Part shown: positions 45,631 through 55,781 of the stretch, in pieces
Numbering within the stretch: position 1 is the first letter of the stretch
How the letters are laid out: each line of letters begins with the position of its first letter
Source of the DNA: Clostridium beijerinckii
GTDB taxonomy: Bacteria > Bacillota > Clostridia > Clostridiales > Clostridiaceae
Assembly: GCA_003129525.1 (NCBI GenBank)
Contig: CP029329.1
Span: forward strand, 815,001-879,000
Direction of reading: 5' to 3'
Length of the DNA stretch: 64,000 nt
Program-made: the position numbers and the translations under genes
The notes under the pieces: generated by a model
Told to the model about the DNA's origin: nothing
Databases searched by the model: none
Seen by the model: the letters and a program-made list of their open reading frames with translations, nothing else

Positions 45631-47379
45631 CTAAATATTAAACTTGTTAATTATTTCATTCAAGTTTAAAGCTAATTCACTCTGATTTTCTGCATTAATG
45701 GCAATCTGTTCTACTTCACAAGTCACTTCATTTATACTACTTAATATATTTCCAGAATTATTTTGAGATTGCTCTATATTAACTACAAAGTTTTTCGTTG
45801 TATCGCTTACTTTATTCACATTCACATTTATTTCTTCAACCATAATAGCAATTTTCTCAGACATTGTATTAATAAATTTAGCATCATTTTCATAACTTTT
45901 ACTAGATTCTATCATAAATTCATAATCCCCATTTACATCCTTTTCTATGTACTGTAAAATACCTTTTGAATTTTCTGACAGATAATCAAATACATTTTTT
46001 ATTTCCTCTACAATTTTATGAATACCATTTACAGTAGATATAGATTCTTCCGCTAGCTTTCCAACTTCATCTGCAACAACAGAAAAACCTTTTCCAGCTT
46101 GTCCTGCTCTGGCAGCTTCTATACTTGCATTTAATGCCAAAAGATTTGTTTGTGACGCAATCTTAACTATAGATTCTGTCAAGTTCTGTATTTCCTTAAC
46201 TACTTTTCCCCTTTCTATAGCTTCTTTAATTTTTCCATTCTTTTCTTCATATATTTTTTTTGATGCTCGTCTAGATTCTTCACCTTTTCCCATAATATAA
46301 CTAGACTTAGCTTTTATATCTATGGACTTTTCAACTTCTTGACTCACTATTTCAGATAAATTGTTCATATTACTATCAATTTTTTTAATCGATGAAACAA
46401 ATTCTTCAGTTGAAGCATTTGATTGCTGTGCTGCTATAGCTATTTCATTTGTTGATTCATTTATATAAAAAAGTTTAGAACTTATTTCTTGAACAGATGC
46501 AGCTAACTCTTCAGATGAAGCAGATAATTCATTTGAATTATCTAAAATTGCCTTTATAAGTTTTTTTACATTTTTTAAAGCAATATTAAGGGCAACCCCA
46601 GTCTGTGCAAATTCGTCTCTACCAAAAATTTCTATCTTTCCCGAAAAGTTATATTGTGCAAGATTGTTAGCATAATCTTTTATTTTATTTAATGGTATTA
46701 ATATATTTCTTGTCATAAAGAAACCTAATGCTAACGTAAAAATTAGTCCGATTATTATACAAGTTGCTATTTCTATCTGAGCATTTTTATATAAATTTAT
46801 GTTATTATTATTTTCCTCTTTAGCATTAAATGAACTGTAATCTATTAATTTAGTTAATGATGCCACTACCTTGCTTCGTGATACCTCTAAATCTTTATAC
46901 TCTGTCAAATCTGTATCATATTTATTTATATTAATAAATTGTAACATATTATTACTTTTTTCTTTATATTTTTTATAATTTTCATTGAAGTTAGAAAGTT
47001 CTTTTTTTTGATAATCATCTAAATTTAATTGAGAATACTTTTCTATGAGTAAATCTCCTTGTTCAAAGCTATTTGAAACATCATCATTCAATTTTTTTAT
47101 CATTAACTCATCTTTTTCATAACTTAAACTTAATATACTATTATTTATTGTTAGTGAATTTTCATTTATTTTATGTAAAATATCTATTGATGCAAATTCA
47201 GTACTATACATAATATTTGATGCAATATTAACTTTTTCTAAGCTTCTTAACCCTATACTTCCTACTAATGCAATAATTACAAATAATAATGCATACGAAA
47301 ATGTTAGTCTCTTTCCCACCTTGAAATTATTCCAAAATGTTAATCTTTTTCTTGCTTTAAAATTACTCCAAAATCCCAT
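45631..47379 (-). CDS. Methyl-accepting chemotaxis protein with 4-helix sensor
   Basis: A 582-residue receptor. Residues 1-30 contain two near-identical blocks, [13 protein letters not shown] and [13 protein letters not shown], ahead of helix 1. The extracellular part (about 45-200) is a helical bundle, then a helix, HAMP, and the signalling domain with [20 protein letters not shown] and [17 protein letters not shown]. It sits between the ABC importer and the sensor genes and so probably detects the same class of sugar, perhaps through a binding protein (inference). Confidence 0.92.
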   Translation of the reverse strand: MGFWSNFKARKRLTFWNNFKVGKRLTFSYALLFVIIALVGSIGLRSLEKVNIASNIMYSTEFASIDILHKINENSLTINNSILSLSYEKDELMIKKLNDDVSNSFEQGDLLIEKYSQLNLDDYQKKELSNFNENYKKYKEKSNNMLQFININKYDTDLTEYKDLEVSRSKVVASLTKLIDYSSFNAKEENNNNINLYKNAQIEIATCIIIGLIFTLALGFFMTRNILIPLNKIKDYANNLAQYNFSGKIEIFGRDEFAQTGVALNIALKNVKKLIKAILDNSNELSASSEELAASVQEISSKLFYINESTNEIAIAAQQSNASTEEFVSSIKKIDSNMNNLSEIVSQEVEKSIDIKAKSSYIMGKGEESRRASKKIYEEKNGKIKEAIERGKVVKEIQNLTESIVKIASQTNLLALNASIEAARAGQAGKGFSVVADEVGKLAEESISTVNGIHKIVEEIKNVFDYLSENSKGILQYIEKDVNGDYEFMIESSKSYENDAKFINTMSEKIAIMVEEINVNVNKVSDTTKNFVVNIEQSQNNSGNILSSINEVTCEVEQIAINAENQSELALNLNEIINKFNI

Positions 47380-47793
47380 ACTTTAAAACCTCCTATAAAA
47401 ATCTACTTCCTAAACTATGCACTTCCTATAATTCTCAAATTCATTAAGAAATTGGGTTTTATTATAATTATGCAATAAAGTTTATGGACTTGACCTTATC
47501 TACCCTTTAAACACTTGCTCACTCTTACCTCTGGAAATACTTATTTAAACAAAATTCAAATTATTCACATCGTAGTATTACATATAAATGCTTAATTGCC
47601 TAATAGCAAAAAGGCCAATTCAGTAAAAACATACTACAGTAGACGATCTTAGACTTGAATATGTAAAACAAAGTAACTTTCTTTATATTACATACTAAAT
47701 AAATGTTTCCATTTACTATTCTAAATACTCCTATCTACCAGCGGCATATTAAATATCTGAATTAACCCTTTAAATTTTATTTGTATTTAATTA
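47380..47793. other. Intergenic between chemoreceptor and binding-protein genes
   Basis: About 410 bp with no gene and no clear hairpin. It may hold the end of the ABC transcript and the chemoreceptor promoter, which I could not define. Confidence 0.4.
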
Positions 47794-48819
47794 TTATTTT
47801 GTTTCAGTTGTAAATTGCTTTTGTTTCTCTTTTCCATATTCAACAATTTTATCTCCAGTTATCCATTGAACTGATACTGGGTAAACATCATCAACTTTTT
47901 CACCTTTTATTTTCTTATCTATAGTATCTATTATTGTTTTTCCAATTGCATAAGAATCTTGGTCAACAATACCTGATATTAAATTATTACTTATACCATT
48001 TTCCCAAGTTGGAGTATAGTCAAAACCAAAGTGATATATGCTTCCAGCTTTACCTTGAGATTTTATAGCTTCCATTACACCTGTATCTGGGCCTTCTGAT
48101 CCTAATGAGAATACAGCTACCATATCTGGATTTGAAGTTATTTGACCTTCTAATTGTCTCTTTGATTCTGCTGATTGATCATTATCTTGAATTGGTTCTA
48201 ACCACTCAAAGTTTTTAGCATCTGCTCCCATTACTTTTTCAAAACCAGCTTTTATTCCTTCTTGTCTATATATCATAGTTGTTTGAGTTAGGTTTACTGC
48301 TGCCATTGCAACTTTACCTTTTGTGATACCTTTTTCTTTTAGAGATTTAGCACCATTTTCTCCAAGCTGCTCTCCAGCAAGCTTATTATCTGTTCCTATA
48401 TAAGATGTTCTATTTTCTTTTGTCTTTACATCTGCGTCAAAAGTTACTACTGGAATTCCTTTATCGTTTGCTTCTTTAACTTTCTTATCAAACATATCTG
48501 GATCCATTGGAGCAATTGCTATTCCTGCCGCTTTATTTTTTATAGCTTCATCTAAAAAACCTATATGTTTTTCGTTCTTTTGTGTTTCATTTGGTGGTGA
48601 TGTTTTAACTATTAATTCATATCCTAATGCCTTAGCCTCGTCTTCAGCCGCCTTCTTCATAGGAGACCAATAAGCTCCTGTATCAACTATTGGGATAAAG
48701 TAAATAACCTTTTTTCCACTTGTACTTGCTGTTCCCTCTGTTTGTGTCTTTGTTCCACATCCTACTAAGCTACCAACAATAACTACTGTTGATAATAAAG
48801 CAATAATTTTCTTCTTCAT
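47794..48819 (-). CDS. Ribose/xylose-type ABC sugar-binding lipoprotein
   Basis: A 341-residue periplasmic-binding-protein fold lipoprotein (lipobox VGCGTKT, Cys about 21). It starts VIYFIPIVDTGAYWSPMKKA, has AIAPMDPDMFDKKVKEAND, VVTFDADV and SYIGTDNKLAGEQLGEN, then FSLGSEGPDTGVMEAI. Belongs to the RbsB/XylF family. Third gene of the ATPase-permease-binding protein operon. Probably takes a pentose or hemicellulose-derived sugar given the GH43 enzymes nearby. ATG follows GAAAGGGGAAA. Confidence 0.93.
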   Translation of the reverse strand: MKKKIIALLSTVVIVGSLVGCGTKTQTEGTASTSGKKVIYFIPIVDTGAYWSPMKKAAEDEAKALGYELIVKTSPPNETQKNEKHIGFLDEAIKNKAAGIAIAPMDPDMFDKKVKEANDKGIPVVTFDADVKTKENRTSYIGTDNKLAGEQLGENGAKSLKEKGITKGKVAMAAVNLTQTTMIYRQEGIKAGFEKVMGADAKNFEWLEPIQDNDQSAESKRQLEGQITSNPDMVAVFSLGSEGPDTGVMEAIKSQGKAGSIYHFGFDYTPTWENGISNNLISGIVDQDSYAIGKTIIDTIDKKIKGEKVDDVYPVSVQWITGDKIVEYGKEKQKQFTTETK

Positions 48820-48949
48820 AAAATTTTCCCCTTTCGTAATTTCAATATTTCATATGTGTTGTTATATTTTTATAAAGCTCTATTTAGTAAATTCTTAAAT
48901 TATTAACTACCTAAAATCCACTTAATTAAGCTTAAATAACACTTTTAAA

Positions 48950-49966
48950 TTAACCCTTTTTATTGAATAAACTTCCTTTTCTATAGAAATCTACAATTAT
49001 AGCAAGTACAATAACAGCTCCAGTAACAGCTTGTTGTAAGAATGAGTTGATTCCTAAGATAGCTAATCCACTTTGGAACACTTGTATAGTAAATATTCCA
49101 ACCATAGCTCCTCCGATAGTTCCTACTCCTCCACCAAATTGGACTCCACCCATAATAGCACCAGCCATTGCAAATAAGTCTGGACCACTTACTTCACTTG
49201 GAGCACCAACATTTATACTTGACATTAATAGGACACCAGCTATTGCAGCTAAAACACCTTCAATGGCATAAACTTTTATAACATGCTTGTTTACATTTAT
49301 TCCTGATAATCTTCCTGCTTCTTTGTTTGATCCGACTACATAACAATATCTACCGAATCTTGTGTTTTTCATTAAATAAGCCATAATTATAACTATTAAG
49401 ATAAATACTACAGTGTTAGTATGTATTATTGATATACCAACTTCTATATTAGAAATATTGTAAAACCAATCTGGAACTCCTTTAATATAAATTCCATTTG
49501 TGAAAAATAGTATTAACCCTCTTATTAGATAGCTTGTACCCATCGTAAGTATAAAAGATTCTAATTTAAATTTTGTAATTAACACTCCGTTGAATACTCC
49601 CCAAAGTCCACCTACCAACAATCCAGCAAGTAAACAAATTGGTGCACTTACACCCTGTACGGCTAAATAAGCTACTGTACATCCTGAAAATGCAGCTATT
49701 GCCCCCATTGAAAGGTCAACCCCTCCAGTTATTATTACCATAGTAATGGCAACAGTCATAATTCCTACAGTAGGAATTTGCCTAAAGAAATTCGAAGCAT
49801 TTGCTACTCCTAAAAAGTCAGGACTTGCTATTGAAAATGTTAAAATAAGTACTACAAGCACTAGGTAAATTGAGTATTTTAAAAATAAACTTTTTATATC
49901 AAACCTTTCTACTTTTGTTTCTGCATTCTTATCTTGTGTGATTTTATTATCAATTTTTGCATTCAT
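48950..49966 (-). CDS. Ribose/xylose-type ABC permease
   Basis: A 338-residue permease of the RbsC/XylH family with about 9-10 helices. It has the motif VAITMVIITGGVDLSMGAIAA and the SINVGAPSEVSGPDLFAMAG and IGGAMVGIF segments. The start is ATG (49964-49966), overlapping the end of the ATPase gene by 17 nt with GGAGGG inside it. A TTG 18 nt upstream is unlikely. It forms the channel with the ATPase below. Confidence 0.93.
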   Translation of the reverse strand: MNAKIDNKITQDKNAETKVERFDIKSLFLKYSIYLVLVVLILTFSIASPDFLGVANASNFFRQIPTVGIMTVAITMVIITGGVDLSMGAIAAFSGCTVAYLAVQGVSAPICLLAGLLVGGLWGVFNGVLITKFKLESFILTMGTSYLIRGLILFFTNGIYIKGVPDWFYNISNIEVGISIIHTNTVVFILIVIIMAYLMKNTRFGRYCYVVGSNKEAGRLSGINVNKHVIKVYAIEGVLAAIAGVLLMSSINVGAPSEVSGPDLFAMAGAIMGGVQFGGGVGTIGGAMVGIFTIQVFQSGLAILGINSFLQQAVTGAVIVLAIIVDFYRKGSLFNKKG

Positions 49967-51461
49967 CTTTATCAATCCCTCCAAGTGTAGCTAATTTCAT
50001 GATTTCTTCTTGTGTTGCTTCTTCTCTGCTAAGCTCTCCTGTTAATCTTCCTTCACACATAACATATATTCTATCGGACATACCTAATAATTCTGGTAGT
50101 TCAGAAGAAACCATAATAACAACTTTGCCTTTTCTAACTAAATCATTCATTATATGATATATTTCAGCTTTAGTACCAACATCTATTCCTTTAGTTGGTT
50201 CGTCAAAAATAAATATATCTGAATCTGTATTTAACCATTTAGCTAGTATTAGCTTTTGTTGATTTCCTCCAGATAATGTTCCTGCCATAACATCAAGATT
50301 TGCTGTTTTAATCTCAAGTGCATCTTTGAACTTTTCTCCAGTTTCTCTTAACTTTTTATGATTTAAAACAAAATCCTTTAAGCTAGTTAGTGTTATATTA
50401 TCAAGAACACTCAACACTAGTGACAGACCCTGGTTTTTTCTATCCTCTGTTAGAAGACAAATTCCATTATTAATTGCATCTATAGGTGAGTTAATCTTTA
50501 CTTCTTTTCCATTTATAATTGTCTTACCCTTGTTAATTTTATCAGCGCCAAAAATAAGTCTCATAAGTTCCGTTCTTCCTGAACCAACTAAACCAGCTAT
50601 ACCTAAAATTTCACCTTTTCTTGCTTTTAAACTAACATTTTTGACTCTACCCTCATAATCGCTAAGACCTTCAACTTCTAAAACATATTCCTTAGGTTCA
50701 AAAATTTCTTTAGGAAATAATTCAGTTAAATCTCGTCCTACCATCATATTTATAAGCTTTTCTTGACTTATTCCTTCTAGATCACAACTTTCTATATAAG
50801 TACCATCTCTTAAAACGGTAGCTCTATCACAAATATCAAAAACTTCTTTTAATCTATGTGATATATATACTACTGATACGTCTTCTTTTTTTAACGTTTT
50901 TATAACTTTAAAAAGGTTTTCAACATCATTCTGAGATAACGACGTAGTTGGTTCATCAAAAATAATAATCTTTGCATTTAGACTTATTGCTTTTGCTATT
51001 TCTACCATTTGTTTTTTTGCAGTTGGCAGTTGCATAACTAAGTCAGTAGATTTTATATCGATTCCTAATTTTTTGATTATAGAATCTGTATCTTCATATA
51101 ATTTCTTATAATCAACAATACCTAATGATTTATTTTTATATGGAAGCCTTCCCATATAAACGTTTTCCGAAACTGTCAACGTCTCTGCTAGATTTAGTTC
51201 TTGATGAACAAATCCAATCCCTAATTTTGCAGCTTTAGTTGGATCAATAACTCCACAATCAATTCCTTCAACAAATATTTGACCTTCATCCTGTGTATGA
51301 ACTCCTCCAAGTATTTTCATTAAAGTTGATTTCCCAGCACCATTTTCTCCCAACAAAGCATGTACTTCACCTTTTTTAATTTCCAGTTGTACTCCTTTAA
51401 GTGCATAAACTCCAGGAAATCTTTTGTGTATATTTTTCATTTCTAAAAATACATTACTCAA
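49950..51461 (-). CDS. Ribose/xylose-type ABC ATPase, double domain
   Basis: A 503-residue ATPase with two ABC domains. Domain 1: GENGAGKSTLMKILGG, then QLPTAKKQMVEIAKA and FDEPTTSL. Domain 2 has a degenerate Walker A (GLVGSGRTELMRLIFG), the signature LSGGNQQKLILAKWL and Walker B FIFDEPTKGIDVG, typical of RbsA/XylG. TTG start (51459-51461) with GAGGTGGTTAGAAA. It is the first gene of the importer operon and lies beside the tandem duplication of its own 5' end. Confidence 0.95.
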   Translation of the reverse strand: MSNVFLEMKNIHKRFPGVYALKGVQLEIKKGEVHALLGENGAGKSTLMKILGGVHTQDEGQIFVEGIDCGVIDPTKAAKLGIGFVHQELNLAETLTVSENVYMGRLPYKNKSLGIVDYKKLYEDTDSIIKKLGIDIKSTDLVMQLPTAKKQMVEIAKAISLNAKIIIFDEPTTSLSQNDVENLFKVIKTLKKEDVSVVYISHRLKEVFDICDRATVLRDGTYIESCDLEGISQEKLINMMVGRDLTELFPKEIFEPKEYVLEVEGLSDYEGRVKNVSLKARKGEILGIAGLVGSGRTELMRLIFGADKINKGKTIINGKEVKINSPIDAINNGICLLTEDRKNQGLSLVLSVLDNITLTSLKDFVLNHKKLRETGEKFKDALEIKTANLDVMAGTLSGGNQQKLILAKWLNTDSDIFIFDEPTKGIDVGTKAEIYHIMNDLVRKGKVVIMVSSELPELLGMSDRIYVMCEGRLTGELSREEATQEEIMKLATLGGIDKDECKN

Positions 51462-51823
51462 TTTCTAACCACCTCAACTTTCCACTAATTGTTTTTTATG
51501 AATTGCTTTACAAATTTACTAACTAATTATATGTAATATCCTTACCTCTACATTTAAAATCTTTACTTCCTAAACAAACTTTAAAAAGTGTTTATATGTC
51601 AAGATATTGAACTATAATTTTAATATGTATTTCTCATTTTTTAAAATACATTGCCCTACTTCTAACCACCTCAGCTTTTACTAATCGTTTTCATGAACTT
51701 ATTTTACAATAATGTATTAACTAATCATATGTAATATCTTTACGTTTACATTTGAAATCTTTACTTTTCAAACTAAATTTTAAAAGTCCTTATTTATGAA
51801 AAATATTAAGAAACTTAATGATC
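51430..51823 (-). repeat. Tandem duplication of the importer promoter and 5' codons
   Basis: Two diverged copies, about 197 bp each, 51430-51626 and 51627-51823. Both contain the ribosome binding site (TGAGGTGGTTAGAA), a GATATTACATATRATTAG promoter-like block and T-rich leader. The outer copy also holds decayed first codons: its frame reads GNVF-stop-KMRNTY where the gene reads SNVFLEMKNIH. The outer copy carries ATGTAAACGTAAAGA (51737-51751), close to a catabolite-response element; the inner copy has lost it. Confidence 0.85.
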
Positions 51824-51953
51824 CATTCAGTTTCTACTATTATGTGAATTATAAGAAACTGTTAAGCAAAATTAATAATTTCTAATAAATTTGTTCATCT
51901 TTTCTTTAATTAAAATTTGCATGACAAATATATAAATTAATTATAGATAAAAT

Positions 51954-51994
51954 AAAAGGCAGAGATCCTTTGGTTTTATCTCTGCCCTTTAGAA
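51954..51994 (-). terminator. Terminator of the first GH43 gene
   Basis: Stem AAAGGCAGAGAT (about 51955-51966) with ATCTCTGCCcTTT (51978-51990), 11 nt loop, followed by a U-rich tail on the minus strand. From 51824 to 51953 nothing is seen. Confidence 0.85.
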
Positions 51995-52019
51995 TATATT
52001 TTTTTAATTATGACTTAAA

Positions 52020-53000
52020 TTATTTAGGTAATTCCACTGTTTGAATAGTGCCATCATCATTGTATTTTAGTTCAGTGTATTTCACGCAACGTTTGTTGTC
52101 AGCTCCACCTGATAAAGAACTATCATGATAGAATAGGTACCATTTGTCTTGGAATTGAACAATTGAATGATGAGTAGTCCAACCTATTACTGGATTAAGT
52201 ATTTTACCTTTAAAAGTATAAGGACCTTTTGGATTTTTACTCATAGCATATACAATATAATGAGTACTACCAGTAGAATATGAAAGATAATAATATTCAT
52301 TGTACTTATGAACCCATGGACCTTCAAAATATCTTCTATCTTCATCACCAGCAAGTATAGGATTTCCATCCTCATCAACAATTAATATTTCTTCAGGATT
52401 CTCCTTAAAAGTAAGCATATCATCATTTAATTCAGCTACTCTTGGTCCTATAGCAGGTTCAGTTAGCGCTGGACCTTCAGCATCAGGAATAAAAGTACCA
52501 GTTTGCCATTTTTCTAATTGTCCTCCCCAAAGACCACCAAAATAAACATATGATCTATTATCATCATCCACTAATACAGCTGGATCAATGCTATAGCTGC
52601 CAGGGATATAATTTTCTTGAGCTTTGAATGGTCCAGCAGGATTTGAACTAGTAGCTACTCCAAGTCTAAAGATATCATCTTTATCTCTTGCTGGAAAAAA
52701 TAAATAGTACTTATTATTTTTATAAGCAGCATCTGGAGCCCATAATTGCTTACTTGCCCATGGGATATCTCTTAAGTGAAGTGCTTCACCATTATCAACA
52801 CAAGGTGAATTCATATCATCAAGAGATAAAATGTGATAATCCTCCATGTTATATTGGTCACCATTATCGTTTGAAACCTGAACTTGATCAAGATCATGAG
52901 AAGGGTAAACATAAATTTTACCTTCGAATACGTGAGCAGAAGGATCTGCAGTATAAATATTAGTTACTAAAGGTTCGTTTGGTTTTGCAATGTTTTTCAT
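52020..53000 (-). CDS. Glycoside hydrolase family 43 (arabinofuranosidase/xylosidase type)
   Basis: A 326-residue, single-domain, five-bladed propeller without a signal peptide, so probably cytoplasmic. Catalytic Asp is in YTADPSAHVFEG, the pKa-modulating Asp in SIDPAVLVDDDNRSYVY, and the acid Glu in YFEGPWVHKYNEYYYLS. It also has WTTHHSIVQFQDKWYLFYHD. It should cleave arabinose or xylose from short imported arabinoxylan pieces. ATG with AGGAGAGAATGAT. Divergent from an AraC gene at 53149. Confidence 0.92.
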   Translation of the reverse strand: MKNIAKPNEPLVTNIYTADPSAHVFEGKIYVYPSHDLDQVQVSNDNGDQYNMEDYHILSLDDMNSPCVDNGEALHLRDIPWASKQLWAPDAAYKNNKYYLFFPARDKDDIFRLGVATSSNPAGPFKAQENYIPGSYSIDPAVLVDDDNRSYVYFGGLWGGQLEKWQTGTFIPDAEGPALTEPAIGPRVAELNDDMLTFKENPEEILIVDEDGNPILAGDEDRRYFEGPWVHKYNEYYYLSYSTGSTHYIVYAMSKNPKGPYTFKGKILNPVIGWTTHHSIVQFQDKWYLFYHDSSLSGGADNKRCVKYTELKYNDDGTIQTVELPK

Positions 53001-53148
53001 ATCATTCTCTCCTATCTATTTAAGTTATTATTAAAATTCATATTCCTATATATTCACTTATTGATTTAATCATACACAATTTATAGTTGACTTAACAAGA
53101 AACTATTTATATAATTGTAGACAAAATTTGTTCTTTTGGAGGTATTAT

Positions 53149-53919
53149 ATGTTAAAATATGAGTCATACCACTTTGGTGAAAATACTCTTTTTTCTCACT
53201 ATCATCCCACTAGTCTTAATTATCCTATTCATCTGCATCGTAGTTTTGAATTTATATACATTATAGATGGTAGCATTGAAATTTCTATTAACAGTAGGAG
53301 TTTTAATCTCCAAAAGAATGATTGTATATTAATCTTACCTTATGAAGTCCACTCTCTTTCAACTAAAGAATACTCCGATGCAAGCATTTGCATATTTTCA
53401 CCAGAATATATAAAAACATTTGAAAATATGATTTATGGTAAGTTTCTAGAAAATCCTGTATTTAATTTATCATATAATGCTCAGTCTATAATTCTAGACA
53501 AAATTTTCAAAGATAATATAAATATACTTCAGATGAAATCATGCCTGTATCTATTATGTTCTGAACTTATGGAACATACAAATTTAAATGTAAGTGTAAA
53601 AAATGATTATGAATTATTACATAAAGTTCTCAACTATGTTCAAGAAAATTTCACTAAGGATATATCATTAAAAAGTATTGCTAATGAATTTTGTTATAAC
53701 TATAATTATCTTTCTAAGTATTTAAATAGAGTACTCGGAATCTCATTTGTAGATTTTATTAATCAACATAGAATTAACTATGCTTCATATTTATTAAAAA
53801 ATACAGAACATTCAATTACAGATATAACTTATAAATGTGGATATTCAAGTATACGTTCATTTAATAGAAATTTTTTGAAATTCACTAATAAAACTCCGAA
53901 GGACTATAGGAATTCTTAA
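53149..53919 (+). CDS. AraC family regulator
   Basis: A 256-residue regulator. ATG of MLKYESYHFGEN follows TTTTGGAGGTATTAT. Residues 1-140 form a cupin-like sugar-binding domain with YHPTSLNYPIHLHRSFEFIYI and ILILPYEVHSL. The C-terminal 100 residues are two AraC helix-turn-helix motifs (SLKSIANEFCYNYNYLSKYL and SITDITYKCGYSSIRSFNRN). Lies divergent to one GH43 gene and convergent with the other, so probably regulates both. Confidence 0.93.
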   Translation: MLKYESYHFGENTLFSHYHPTSLNYPIHLHRSFEFIYIIDGSIEISINSRSFNLQKNDCILILPYEVHSLSTKEYSDASICIFSPEYIKTFENMIYGKFLENPVFNLSYNAQSIILDKIFKDNINILQMKSCLYLLCSELMEHTNLNVSVKNDYELLHKVLNYVQENFTKDISLKSIANEFCYNYNYLSKYLNRVLGISFVDFINQHRINYASYLLKNTEHSITDITYKCGYSSIRSFNRNFLKFTNKTPKDYRNS

Positions 53920-53978
53920 AATTTCATTTTTAAACAATAACACACATTTACTAGAGTCAGAAGCACTAAATCTTTGAT

Positions 53979-55580
53979 TTAGGCTTCCTCAACATATGAA
54001 AAATAATCAAAATCTGCATGCTTATTCATACCAGATAAATCTTGACACGCAATTCCCACAAAAGCACCTGTGAAAGCCCATGAACCTTTGATTGCATCAT
54101 CTGACAATATACTAGCGTCATAAACTTTGCCTATAGGCCTCCACTCGTCCTTATTAGTTGCAAAGAAAAACCTAAGTGAACCAAAATCAACTTCTACTTT
54201 TAGATATACACGTTCTGAATCAGCTATCAAAATGTTATCATCTTGAGCCATGGATTCAGATAAATCATTATTTATGCTAGCCAGAATGCCTATACATTTG
54301 CCTCCTAATTCTTCATCATTGCTTACCCTCAAATAATAATAGTTTTCTGTATTATAATAACAAATTAATCCTGCAAGCTGTTGTGTTGTTTCTGGTTTAA
54401 ATTCAAGACAAGTTTCAGCACAATAAACAAAGTTCTGCTGACGTCTTGCAATCATGCTTTGCGTAAATTTCGAAAACATCGATTCTTTTCCATATAACCT
54501 CAAGAAGCCTGGCCTTTCAGTAAGTGACATGAAGGTTTCTGCCGGAACTCTTAAGGACTGGAAGTTTATATCTAAAGAGGTATTGTTAAAATCATCATAT
54601 TGTGAAATTAAGATATCTTCTTCACTATTTGAGTCACCTTCACTGTAAACTTCTATTTCCCAAGAAGGCAAATTATCTGTGCTAGAAGATAAATCCAGCC
54701 AATCATCTTCACGCCATTCTACCTTTTGTATAGCCGTTTCTCTTCCAAGAATGCAGCGATTTGTTTCGGGAAGAGGCCTTCCACAAAGATGAACCATAAA
54801 CCATTCATTATTTGGACCTTCCACGATGCTTGCATGTCCTGCCTTTTGGAGAACTTTATGCATATCACTGCCTATAGACGTGAGAATTGGATTTTGTGGA
54901 TGAACCTCATAGGGACCTGTAATGTTTGTTGAACGAGCAAGAGTTACTGCATGGCTATAGCTAGTACCACCTTCAGCAACCATCAGGTAATAGTAACCAT
55001 TACGTTTGTATATATGAGGACCCTCAGAACAGCCTAAATCCGTCCCTTTAAAAATATTTAGTACAGGTCCAACAAGGCATTTATTTTTTTCATCGTATTC
55101 CTGTAGAAGATGGCCTGCAAAACTATTCTTTCCTATACGATTATCCCATTTCATATTTATAAACCATTTTCTACCGTCATCATCGTGGAATAAAGATGGA
55201 TCAAAGCCACTGGAATTAAGATAAACAGGCTCTGACCACTCACCACAAACATCACTGGAAGTTACCAAATAATTATGAGTATCTTTAATGTGGCCGCTGT
55301 TACGTACTATTGTATATATTAAGTAAAATATACCGTTATCATAAGAAAGGCATGGAGCCCAAATTCCACCTGAATCAGGAACTCCTAACATATTTAGCTG
55401 GGATACTCTGGTCAAAGGATGTGCAACAAGCTCCCAATGTACTAAATCCTTGGAATGATGAATCTGAACACCTGGAAACCATTCAAAAGTAGAGGTTGCA
55501 ATATAGTAGTTATCCCCAGCCTTGCATATAGAGGGATCTGGATTAAAGCCTTTTAAGATTGGATTTTTAACTTTTAACAT
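53979..55580 (-). CDS. Glycoside hydrolase family 43 beta-xylosidase
   Basis: A 533-residue, two-domain enzyme with no signal peptide. Residues 1-320 are the propeller with NPDPSICKAGDNYYIATSTF (catalytic Asp), GFDPSLFHDDDGRKWF and SEGPHIYKRNGYYYLMVAEGG (acid Glu). Residues about 325-530 are the C-terminal beta-sandwich with FCAETCLEF-like YCAETCLEFKPETTQQLAG and AFTGAFVGIACQD. This architecture and length match XynB-type beta-xylosidases. It should release xylose from imported xylo-oligosaccharides. ATG after AAGGAGGAGAAGT. Divergent from a second AraC gene. Confidence 0.94.
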   Translation of the reverse strand: MLKVKNPILKGFNPDPSICKAGDNYYIATSTFEWFPGVQIHHSKDLVHWELVAHPLTRVSQLNMLGVPDSGGIWAPCLSYDNGIFYLIYTIVRNSGHIKDTHNYLVTSSDVCGEWSEPVYLNSSGFDPSLFHDDDGRKWFINMKWDNRIGKNSFAGHLLQEYDEKNKCLVGPVLNIFKGTDLGCSEGPHIYKRNGYYYLMVAEGGTSYSHAVTLARSTNITGPYEVHPQNPILTSIGSDMHKVLQKAGHASIVEGPNNEWFMVHLCGRPLPETNRCILGRETAIQKVEWREDDWLDLSSSTDNLPSWEIEVYSEGDSNSEEDILISQYDDFNNTSLDINFQSLRVPAETFMSLTERPGFLRLYGKESMFSKFTQSMIARRQQNFVYCAETCLEFKPETTQQLAGLICYYNTENYYYLRVSNDEELGGKCIGILASINNDLSESMAQDDNILIADSERVYLKVEVDFGSLRFFFATNKDEWRPIGKVYDASILSDDAIKGSWAFTGAFVGIACQDLSGMNKHADFDYFSYVEEA

Positions 55581-55781
55581 ACTTCTCCTCCTTGAGTTAA
55601 GAATTTTTTATTAATATCATATTATTTCAAAATTTATTTGAAAACAATGTCATATGTTATTAGTTAGTGTACAATATTACTGTAATTATCTATATTTATA
55701 TAGGCAATATCAAAAAATAATGTATGATATTAATATTTAAGTATATTAATATATAAACTTAAGAAGAGGTGTTAAAGACTT

